Below, one piece after another: positions 12,893 through 18,058 of a stretch of DNA of 20,480 nucleotides. This DNA comes from Candidatus Taylorbacteria bacterium RIFCSPHIGHO2_02_FULL_46_13 (GTDB taxonomy: Bacteria; Patescibacteriota; Minisyncoccia; Phycocordibacterales; DSPV01). The translations under genes and the position numbers were made by a program. The stretch is from assembly GCA_001821015.1 (NCBI GenBank), contig MHRQ01000024.1, positions 1-20,480 on the forward strand, in the 5' to 3' direction. A model generated the notes under the pieces. It made no database searches and was not told where the DNA came from. It saw only the letters and a list, made by a program, of their open reading frames with translations. How positions within the stretch are numbered: position 1 is the first letter of the stretch; each line of letters starts with the position of its first letter.

Positions 12893-13852
12893 ATGGTTTC
12901 ATTTTGGAATAATTTACCTCGTCCTTTTTTTGCCTTAGCCCCGCTTGCGGACGTTACTGACGCGGCATTTCGTTCCATCATCAGCGAGTATGGCAAACCT
13001 GATGTTTCTTTTACTGAATTTACGTCTGCTGACGGACTTGTTTCAGCTGGACGAGAAAAATTACTCGTCAATCTCAAATACTCCGAATCCGAGCGACCAA
13101 TAGTTGCCCAGCTCTTTAGCGCTAATCCTGAAAAAATGTATGAAGCCGCCAAGCTTGTCGCCAAGCTTGGTTTTGATGGGTTGGATATTAACATGGGCTG
13201 TCCCGATAGAAGCGTCTGTAAGCAGGGAGCGGGGGGAGCATTGATCAGAAAACCAAAACTTGCGCAGGAAATCATCCGTGCCGCCAAAGAAGGAGTCGGA
13301 GGCCTTCCTGTATCTCTTAAGACAAGAATCGGCTACAGTAAAGACGAGCTTGTGGACTGGCTGCCGGCACTTTTAGAAACAGGGCCTGCGGCAGTGACCA
13401 TTCATGCCCGCACCGTTAAAGAAATGTCCTTAGTGTCCGCGCGCTGGCAGTATGTCGCCGAGGCAGTCGCGATTCGTGACTCTCTAAAAAGCGGCACACT
13501 TATTCTTGGAAACGGTGATGCGGTTGATCTTGCGGATGCGAGGCAAAAGGTAAAAGAAACGGGGGCGGACGGAGTGATGCTTGGCCGTGCGATCTTTGGA
13601 AATCCGTGGTTGTTCGCCGAACCGGCGAAAATTCCAAGTGTAAAGGAAAAGCTCTCGGTGATGTTGGAACACGCGCGATTGTTTGAAGAATATTTTAAGG
13701 GGACAAAGCACTTCGCGATTATGAAGAAACATTTTAAAGCCTACGTATCCGGTTTTGATGGGGCTAAAGAGTTTCGCGGTCAGCTTATGGAAGCGGAGAA
13801 CCTGGTACAAGTAGAGGAAATTGTAGGGGAACGTCTCAAAACCCTTATTTAG
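12893..13852 (+). CDS. dus: tRNA-dihydrouridine synthase (DusB-like)
   Basis: Dus enzymes reduce uridine to dihydrouridine in the tRNA D-loop, using FMN and NADPH. The 319-residue protein has the FMN TIM-barrel start FFALAPLADVTDAAFRSI (12-29), TEFTSADGL (41-49), the active-site loop DINMGCPDRSVCKQGAGGAL (98-117) with the catalytic Cys103, the LKTRIGY strand with its flavin-contacting Lys, TIHARTVKEM with the conserved His, and the phosphate-binding LGNGDA and GVMLGRAIFGNPW. The helical tRNA-binding domain follows from about 245. No Shine-Dalgarno sequence precedes the ATG at 12893. Upstream is a truncated copy of its own 5' end and an inverted-repeat element. The DusB subgroup is a judgement from sequence style; the family is certain. 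Confidence 0.95.
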   Translation: MVSFWNNLPRPFFALAPLADVTDAAFRSIISEYGKPDVSFTEFTSADGLVSAGREKLLVNLKYSESERPIVAQLFSANPEKMYEAAKLVAKLGFDGLDINMGCPDRSVCKQGAGGALIRKPKLAQEIIRAAKEGVGGLPVSLKTRIGYSKDELVDWLPALLETGPAAVTIHARTVKEMSLVSARWQYVAEAVAIRDSLKSGTLILGNGDAVDLADARQKVKETGADGVMLGRAIFGNPWLFAEPAKIPSVKEKLSVMLEHARLFEEYFKGTKHFAIMKKHFKAYVSGFDGAKEFRGQLMEAENLVQVEEIVGERLKTLI

Positions 13853-13916
13853 AGCCATCCTGTGGGTGTTTATGGTGCGGGTATTGACTTTGCCTTGATT
13901 TATGTTAGCATTAAGG

Positions 13917-14048
13917 ATGAAGCAGTTCCCCGCGCAAGGCGCCAACGAAAAGGATCGCCATGAAAGTACACACGTAGGTTAAACCTACACCGGCGGGAGA
14001 AATCCGCCAGACGGGACGAGTGCTATATGTGAGCTCGTCCCGTTTTTT
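13917..14048 (+). ncRNA. short structured unit A with mini-ORFs and terminator
   Basis: Three hairpins follow one another: GTAGGTT/AACCTAC (13974-13988), GGCGG/CCGCC (13992-14008) and the terminator ACGGGACGAG/CTCGTCCCGT (14011-14043). Two mini-ORFs are visible: a 21-codon frame from 13917 (MKQFPAQGANEK...) and MKVHT at 13960-13977, preceded by AAAAGGAT, whose stop lies in the first hairpin. TTGACT at 13884 is a possible -35 box without a good -10 box. I recognise no known RNA family; it could be a small RNA, a leader, or a small-peptide gene. Confidence 0.45.
14011..14048 (+). terminator. intrinsic terminator of unit A
   Basis: ACGGGACGAG at 14011-14020 is the exact inverse of CTCGTCCCGT at 14034-14043; a T run follows to 14048. 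Confidence 0.9.
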
Positions 14049-14126
14049 ATTGCCTATAAAACATCTCGCACGATTTGCGTTGAAGTTGTATTCTACTTCT
14101 TGGATGTGAGTGCATCTGATGTTCCA

Positions 14127-14149
14127 TTAACCAACACGGATGTGGTTAA
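14127..14149 (+). promoter_or_regulatory. leader hairpin of unit B
   Basis: TTAACCA at 14127-14133 pairs with TGGTTAA at 14143-14149, directly upstream of the ribosome-binding site AAAGGAGG. A second TTAACCA at 14224-14230, in the loop of the unit's terminator, could pair with the same TGGTTAA. Confidence 0.45.
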
Positions 14150-14165
14150 ACAAAGGAGGCTTCCT

Positions 14166-14189
14166 ATGCTGGAAGATCAGTTTTTCTAG
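14166..14189 (+). CDS. mini-ORF of seven codons in unit B
   Basis: The frame reads MLEDQFF and stops with TAG. AAAGGAGG at 14151-14158, 7 bases before the ATG, is a near-ideal ribosome-binding site, which is why so short a frame is listed. An intrinsic terminator follows 7 bases after the stop. There is no longer frame in the unit. It may be a leader peptide whose translation affects termination, or a very small peptide product. No promoter could be fixed between 14050 and 14126. Confidence 0.4.
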   Translation: MLEDQFF

Positions 14190-14196
14190 GCCAAGA

Positions 14197-14254
14197 GGGG
14201 CAGGAGAGAAAATCCCGGGTCCGTTAACCAACTCTTCTGCCCCTTCTCTTTTTT
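14197..14254 (+). terminator. intrinsic terminator of unit B
   Basis: GGGGCAGGAGAG at 14197-14208 pairs with CTCTTCTGCCCC at 14232-14243 (one G-U pair), with a 23-base loop that contains GTTAACCAAC. A run of T ends at 14254. Confidence 0.75.
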
Positions 14255-14266
14255 ACACAGTTTCAT

Positions 14267-14295
14267 TTGCACGTGTTTCATCCACATGCTAGGAT
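14267..14295 (+). promoter_or_regulatory. promoter of unit C
   Basis: TTGCAC at 14267-14272, a 17-base spacer, and TAGGAT at 14290-14295. It lies just after the terminator of unit B, so unit C is transcribed on its own. Confidence 0.55.
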
Positions 14296-14296
14296 G

Positions 14297-14425
14297 ACAT
14301 TGGTTTAGCTGACCTGAAAAATCTACTTTAAAAAGGAGGTGAATGCATGAGGTTCTTTAACTCTCTGACAGGACATTGGTTTACCGTTTCTAGCCACAGG
14401 CAACAACGTTCCTGAAAGGAGGTGA
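14297..14425 (+). repeat. imperfect direct repeat containing duplicated ribosome-binding sites
   Basis: ACATTGGTTTA occurs at 14297-14307 and 14373-14383, CCTGAAA at 14313-14319 and 14411-14417, and AAAGGAGGTGA at 14332-14342 and 14415-14425, in the same order. Spacing differs between the copies. Confidence 0.6.
14347..14415 (+). CDS. small ORF of 22 codons in unit C
   Basis: The frame begins MRFFNSLTGHWFTVSSHRQQ. AAAGGAGG at 14332-14339 is an excellent ribosome-binding site 7 bases from this ATG; another ATG at 14343 would give only MHEVL. Its stop overlaps a second AAAGGAGGTGATC at 14415-14427, which is followed by a CGGC-TTCG-GCCG hairpin and no obvious start codon. A terminator ends the unit at 14496. 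The product is unknown. The repeat of ACATTGGTTTA, CCTGAAA and AAAGGAGGTGA before and within the frame shows that the unit arose partly by duplication. Confidence 0.4.
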   Translation: MRFFNSLTGHWFTVSSHRQQRS

Positions 14426-14467
14426 TCGGCTTCGGCCGAATCTGCTACTTAAGTGTAGTTTCAGTTG

Positions 14468-14496
14468 AGGACGGCACAAGCTAGCCGTCCTTTTTT
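14468..14496 (+). terminator. intrinsic terminator of unit C
   Basis: AGGACGGC at 14468-14475 is the exact inverse of GCCGTCCT at 14484-14491, with an 8-base loop and a T run to 14496. Confidence 0.92.
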
Positions 14497-14508
14497 CGTA
14501 TAATAGGT

Positions 14509-14548
14509 AACATTATTTAACATAGCTATAGCTATGTTAAATAATGTT
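14509..14548. repeat. perfect 40-bp palindrome, centre GCTATAGC
   Basis: AACATTATTTAACATAGCTA at 14509-14528 is followed directly by its exact inverse complement at 14529-14548. There is no loop and no T run. It has the same length and central octamer as the palindrome at 3915-3954. It lies between the terminator of unit C and the GIY-YIG element. Confidence 0.85.
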
Positions 14549-14668
14549 GTTGAATTTCAATAATCTCCAAGCAATATTTGCCATGGCGAGTATGACCAGT
14601 GATGTCTCGTGCGTGAGGTCTTCAGCCTTGAGGCTCTCCTGCAAAATTACTGTGGGGTGGTATACTTC

Positions 14669-14967
14669 ACCCTGTAAACTTTTTACCTACACATTATGCA
14701 ATATGTTTGCGTGTTACAGAGCGAAAAAGATGCTGACTTGTATATATTGGCTGTACCCATAACCTAAAGAATCATTTTATATTACACAATGCTAAAAGAA
14801 TTGTTTCGAGCAAGAAACGAGTACCATTTAAACTGATATACTATGAAGTGTTATTGAACTCACATGATGCGTTTAAGCGTGAGCAGTATTTGAAAACGCG
14901 TTGGGGGTCGTACATATCTGAGAAAGATATTGAGCAAATTTTTTAATAGGTAAAAAGTTTTTAGGGT
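14669..14967 (+). mobile_element. candidate mobile element: GIY-YIG nuclease gene with terminal inverted repeats
   Basis: The arms at 14669-14689 and 14947-14967 are inverse complements at 19 of 21 positions; the core TAGGTAAAAAGTTT on the right matches AAACTTTTTACCTA on the left. They enclose only the GIY-YIG frame: its ATG is 6 bases after the left arm and its stop ends at the first base before the right arm. The right arm ends 2 bases before the dnaX ATG. The whole unit is 299 bases long. The pattern of nuclease gene plus matching ends suggests one mobile unit, now inactive because the gene is frameshifted. Confidence 0.6.
14696..14946 (+). pseudogene. frameshifted GIY-YIG endonuclease
   Basis: The first frame starts at the ATG 14696 and reads MQYVCVLQSEKDADLY, which fits the first strand of GIY-YIG domain proteins (YVYxLQSxKDxxLYIG). 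After codon 16 the match continues two bases out of register, from 14743: YIGCTHNLKNHFILHNAKR, SSKKRVPFKLIYYEV and DAFKREQYLKTRWGSY, ending IEQIF with TAA at 14944. The break falls in a TATATAT tract, so a two-base slippage insertion is the simplest cause. The intact protein would have about 82 residues, the normal size of single-domain GIY-YIG proteins of the UPF0213/YhbQ kind. The gene is flanked by inverted repeats. Confidence 0.85.
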
Positions 14968-14969
14968 AA

Positions 14970-16010
14970 ATGAAGGAAGGAGATTTAGCGCTGTACCGGC
15001 GGTATCGGCCGCAGAATTTTAAAGAAGTGCTCGGACAAGAGCACATCACGTCTGTTTTAGAAGGCTCTATTAAACTTGGGCGTATCTCGCATGCGTATCT
15101 CTTTGCCGGCTCGCGTGGTACGGGTAAAACTTCAGTCGCGCGCATTTTTGCGCGCGAGGTTGGTACGACGGTGGATGACACGTATGAAATTGATGCCGCG
15201 TCCAACACCGGCGTGGATGACATGCGCTCTCTCAATGAATCCGTTAATGTTTCACCATTTTCTTCAAAATACAAAGTATATATCGTGGATGAGGTGCACA
15301 TGCTTTCCAAGTCGGCGTTTAATGCCCTGTTAAAGACTCTGGAAGAGCCACCGAAACATGTGATTTTTATTCTCGCGACAACCGAAGTGGAAAAGTTGCC
15401 GGAGACGGTTATTTCTCGCTGTCAGATTTTTTCTTTCAATCGGCCAAGTCAAGAAATGCTCGCCGAGGTAGTTGCAACAACAGCTAAAAAAGAAGGATTT
15501 TCGCTTGAACCTTCCTCGGCTGATCTCGTCGCGCTCTTGGCGGAAGGGTCTTTCCGCGATGCCTTGGGAATTTTGCAAAAAGTTACCAGCTCCTCGCGTG
15601 ACAAGAAGGTTTCAATTGAAGAAGTAGAAGTGGTAACGGGAGCGCCAAGGGGGAAGTCTATTAATGATCTGGTAGCGGCGATTGATGAACGTAGTATTGA
15701 AAATGCTTTGGAGATTGTGCGTAAAATGGCGCAGAATAATACGGATGCGCGTGTGTTTTGCAAGCTCTTGTTGCGCAAACTTCGTTTCGTACTTCTCTTG
15801 CGGTATGCGCCACGCCTCAAGGATAAAATAAAGGGTGAATTATCGGGTGAGGATTTTGAGTTTTTGTCCGGACGGTCTGCTAAAAAAGAATCCGGGATAA
15901 ACGAGAGTTTGCTTCTCTCGCTGTTAGACGCCTACGATCAAATAGGCCGCTCATACATTCCCGAATTGCCTTTGGAACTAGCTCTCATGAAAGTGCTTGC
16001 TCGTACCTAG
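14970..16010 (+). CDS. dnaX: DNA polymerase III subunit gamma (DnaX), short form without zinc module
   Basis: DnaX is the ATPase of the clamp loader that puts the sliding clamp on DNA. Visible motifs are LYRRYRPQNFKEVLGQEHI (8-26), Walker A GSRGTGKT (47-54), EIDAASNTGVDDMR (73-86), Walker B VYIVDEVHM (103-111), and the arginine-finger SRC (149-151), followed by the helical lid and collar domains. The protein stops at 346 residues, so the tau-specific C-terminal domains are absent. The four-Cys zinc module usually found between Walker A and EIDAASN is missing; only about 8 residues join them. The ATG at 14970 lies 2 bases after the inverted repeat of the GIY-YIG element, with no ribosome-binding site before it; GAAGGAGA falls inside the first codons. 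Confidence 0.93.
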   Translation: MKEGDLALYRRYRPQNFKEVLGQEHITSVLEGSIKLGRISHAYLFAGSRGTGKTSVARIFAREVGTTVDDTYEIDAASNTGVDDMRSLNESVNVSPFSSKYKVYIVDEVHMLSKSAFNALLKTLEEPPKHVIFILATTEVEKLPETVISRCQIFSFNRPSQEMLAEVVATTAKKEGFSLEPSSADLVALLAEGSFRDALGILQKVTSSSRDKKVSIEEVEVVTGAPRGKSINDLVAAIDERSIENALEIVRKMAQNNTDARVFCKLLLRKLRFVLLLRYAPRLKDKIKGELSGEDFEFLSGRSAKKESGINESLLLSLLDAYDQIGRSYIPELPLELALMKVLART

Positions 16011-16651
16011 ACACCCTCGGCGCGGAAAATTGTTACTACGGTTTCGCTCAAAATTCTGCAATCATGCAGAACGATTTTCCATCCGGGATGATTGCGGCAG
16101 AACTCGGCGTATTCCATATCTACGCGCTCTTGATTGAGGCCATACTTGCCCGCTTTGTGCGTTTGAAAGCGTCCCGTGATTCCAGCCCGCAGGAGTGCCT
16201 TCGCGCGAATTCCACCGGCAAGCCCGCGCTGGTATTCTGCCGGATTGACGGGGCGTGGTCCTACGAGAGACATCTTTCCCAGTAACACCAGAAATAGTTG
16301 AGGATATTCATCCAGATAAATTTGGCGCAACACAAGGCCCATGACGGTCATGGTGCGCCAGTCTCGTTCAAGCTCTTTCGTATTGATGATTCCATTTGAG
16401 TGCGCGGTTGCAAGTGACGTTAGCTTAAAGGTACGAACCTTGTAAAGCGTGAAAGGCACACCCTGAGAAATCCGAGTTTCGTGATAGAGCAAAGGCCCGC
16501 GTGCAGAGGAGGAGAGCAGATATTCAACCAGAATACCCAGCAAAAGGAAGATCATCACGGGGAAAAGTAGCGCGATTAAAAGCATGCTTGCTAAAACATC
16601 AAACACCCTTTTGGAGGGTGAAGTGGGGATTTTCTCTAGTTGTTCTGTCAT
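16007..16651 (-). CDS. bacterial sugar transferase (undecaprenyl-phosphate sugar-1-phosphate transferase family)
   Basis: Enzymes of this family (WcaJ, WbaP, PglC) start glycan assembly by moving a sugar phosphate from a nucleotide sugar to the polyprenyl phosphate carrier in the cytoplasmic membrane. The 214-residue protein has KRVFDVLAS (14-22), one membrane or re-entrant helix (about 20-46), GPLLYHETRISQGVPFTLYK (52-71) and the core LDEYPQLFLVLLGKMSLVGPRPV (113-135) with the catalytic Asp-Glu pair. It is the short, single-domain form like PglC or the WcaJ catalytic half. The sugar cannot be told from sequence. No Shine-Dalgarno sequence precedes the ATG at 16651. It is convergent with dnaX, and both stops lie in one CTAG at 16007-16010. 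Confidence 0.92.
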   Translation of the reverse strand: MTEQLEKIPTSPSKRVFDVLASMLLIALLFPVMIFLLLGILVEYLLSSSARGPLLYHETRISQGVPFTLYKVRTFKLTSLATAHSNGIINTKELERDWRTMTVMGLVLRQIYLDEYPQLFLVLLGKMSLVGPRPVNPAEYQRGLAGGIRAKALLRAGITGRFQTHKAGKYGLNQERVDMEYAEFCRNHPGWKIVLHDCRILSETVVTIFRAEGV

Positions 16652-16774
16652 GTCGGTACGTCAATGATGTTATCAAATTCGTGGTGATATTTCCAACATT
16701 TACTTTGGTCCCTAAAAGCTCTAAGCTAAAGGGGTTACGTTTATTTTTTATTGCGGGTTCGTCTAAGGGTGGGA

Positions 16775-16802
16775 ATGAAACATAAACTGCTTTATGTTTC
16801 AT
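16775..16802. repeat. perfect 12-bp-stem hairpin upstream of tRNA-Gln
   Basis: ATGAAACATAAA at 16775-16786 and TTTATGTTTCAT at 16791-16802 are exact inverse complements around CTGC. No T run follows. The gap 16652-16840 between the transferase and the tRNA holds no credible gene; this hairpin is its only clear structure. Confidence 0.7.
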
Positions 16803-16840
16803 CTGGTTTCCTTGAAAATTGTCGTTATCGTGCGCATACC

Positions 16841-16911
16841 TGCGGGATCGTCTAATGGTAGGACATCGCCCTTTGGAGGCGAGTATCTTGGTTCGAGTCC
16901 AAGTCCCGCAG
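16841..16911 (+). tRNA. tRNA-Gln (anticodon UUG)
   Basis: The cloverleaf is complete: acceptor TGCGGGA with TCCCGCA, D stem GTC/GAC with loop TAATGGTAG, anticodon stem TCGCC/GGCGA with loop CTTTGGA (anticodon TTG at 16873-16875), a four-base variable loop, and T stem CTTGG/CCAAG with loop TTCGAGT. The discriminator base is G, as is normal for tRNA-Gln. CCA is not encoded, so it must be added after transcription. Confidence 0.96.
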
Positions 16912-16914
16912 TAG

Positions 16915-16949
16915 GCCTATGCTAAGTCAGGTGACTGACACGCATAGGC
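16915..16949. repeat. nested hairpin directly after tRNA-Gln
   Basis: GCCTATGC (16915-16922) pairs with GCATAGGC (16942-16949), and inside it GTCAG pairs with CTGAC around GTGA. No T run follows. It starts 4 bases after the tRNA, so it may mark the tRNA 3' end for processing or act as a weak terminator. Confidence 0.6.
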
Positions 16950-16992
16950 TCCTCCACCCCGACATTGCATACCGGCTGAGCGCCGTATCCAG

Positions 16993-17026
16993 AGCAAAAA
17001 AACACCCGAATGGGTGATTTTTTGCT
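16993..17026. terminator. bidirectional intrinsic terminator next to the sigma-factor promoter
   Basis: CACCC/GGGTG around GAAT is flanked by A and T runs, so AGCAAAAAA on the left also pairs with TTTTTTGCT on the right. It can stop RNA from the tRNA side. Its right edge overlaps the extended -10 promoter at 17023-17031. Confidence 0.8.
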
Positions 17027-17031
17027 ATAAT
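17023..17031 (+). promoter_or_regulatory. extended -10 promoter of the sigma-factor gene
   Basis: TGCTATAAT is a perfect TGn-TATAAT extended -10 box. No -35 box is seen: that place is taken by the terminator stem. RNA would begin near 17038-17040, on the ATG at 17040, making the message leaderless. Confidence 0.6.
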
Positions 17032-17039
17032 CAATGCAA

Positions 17040-17603
17040 ATGCAGAATGACGACGGACAACTCATTGCTGCCTACTTAGAAGGAGATGATAATTCTCTTG
17101 GTTTTCTTGTTGATCGCTATCTTTCCGATGTGTACACTTTTGCTCTCAGACTTACCCGTGACCCCCAAGCGGCTGAAGATATCGCACAAAATTCTTTCAT
17201 AAAAGCATGGAAACATATACGGAGATATCGTCAGGGAAGTAACTTTCAAAAATGGATTTTTGCTATTACGCGAAATACCGCGATCGATTGGTTGCGTCAG
17301 AAAAAAGAGCCCGCGATCTCTTCTTTCGAAAATGAGCAGGGCAACAAACTTCTTGACACACTTGCGGATAACGAATTGTTACCCGACGAATTGATTGCGC
17401 GAGCTGAGGATGCCAAGTTTGTTGGGGCGCTTTTGGAGCAACTTGATCCGCACTATAGAGAAGTGCTCGATCTCAGGTATACGAGCAATCTTACATTTGA
17501 ACAGATTGGAGAGATCTTGCGCAGACCCCTTCATACAGTAAAGAGCCAGCATCGTAGGGCACTCGCTTTACTTAGAAGATTGCTCCAAGTGGAACCAGCC
17601 TAA
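17040..17603 (+). CDS. ECF-type RNA polymerase sigma factor
   Basis: The 187-residue protein has the two domains of the sigma-70 ECF group and nothing else. Sigma region 2 is at about 20-90 (FALRLTRDPQAAEDIAQNSF, then KAWKHIRRYR, FQKWIFAITRNTAIDWLR), and region 4 at about 135-183 (LDPHYREVLDLRYTSNLTFE, then QIGEILRRPLHTVKSQHRRA as its helix-turn-helix). ECF factors direct polymerase to a small regulon, usually held back by a membrane anti-sigma factor. I take the ATG at 17040, since the -10 box ends at 17031; the ATG at 17034 would precede the RNA start. The genes downstream encode membrane proteins and an efflux-type adaptor and ATPase, which are likely targets. Confidence 0.93.
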   Translation: MQNDDGQLIAAYLEGDDNSLGFLVDRYLSDVYTFALRLTRDPQAAEDIAQNSFIKAWKHIRRYRQGSNFQKWIFAITRNTAIDWLRQKKEPAISSFENEQGNKLLDTLADNELLPDELIARAEDAKFVGALLEQLDPHYREVLDLRYTSNLTFEQIGEILRRPLHTVKSQHRRALALLRRLLQVEPA

Positions 17604-17667
17604 AAAGAGGCATTCCGTTGATATATAAAGGTGCACCAAAATACGCCCTCTTTCCGTATGTGTAAGT

Positions 17668-18054
17668 ATGAGGGAAAGTGAAAAGATCGAACCACTTGCA
17701 CAACTCCGGAGAAATATTCTGGTCAGAATAAGCCAAGAGGAACGCCGTCGCGCGCGAGCGTTTCTTTTTGTGTCTGTTACGGTCGCACCCCTCTCTGTTC
17801 TCGGCACCGTATTCTCGGTCCGATATATGCTGCGAGGATTTTACCAATCGAGCTTTTACGATTATTTTTCACTTTTGTTTTCAGACCCAGACATCATCTT
17901 TACGTATTGGAGAGAATTTGTCCTATCTCTCGCCGAAGCAACTCCATTTATAGGGATTACGGTTTCTCTCATAACCATCGGTATTCTTCTTGTTTCAATC
18001 AGGATTTTTGCGAACAATCTGCGCAAGGGGTCTTTAATACCTAAACATTTATAA
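17668..18054 (+). CDS. two-helix membrane protein, candidate anti-sigma factor
   Basis: This 128-residue protein has a charged N-terminal cytoplasmic part (MRESEKIEPLAQLRRNILVR), a membrane helix at about 30-56, an acidic and aromatic loop, and a second helix at about 93-118, ending in a basic tail. It has no zinc-binding HxxxCxxC motif of the ZAS anti-sigma type and no family is recognised. It follows the sigma gene by 64 bases and precedes two more membrane-associated proteins, so a role as membrane partner of the sigma factor fits the position but is inference. No Shine-Dalgarno sequence is seen. The gap before it has an AAAGAGG/CCTCTTT inverted repeat. Confidence 0.7.
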   Translation: MRESEKIEPLAQLRRNILVRISQEERRRARAFLFVSVTVAPLSVLGTVFSVRYMLRGFYQSSFYDYFSLLFSDPDIIFTYWREFVLSLAEATPFIGITVSLITIGILLVSIRIFANNLRKGSLIPKHL

Positions 18055-18058
18055 TTTC

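Noticed and set aside
14873..15310. 145-codon minus-strand frame opposite the dnaX start
   Set aside because: It is the antisense shadow of dnaX and the GIY-YIG remnant, with Ser/Arg/Thr-rich text typical of such shadows.
16599..16802. 67-codon minus-strand frame upstream of the sugar transferase
   Set aside because: It starts inside a perfect hairpin, overlaps the transferase N-terminus in another frame and has no ribosome-binding site.
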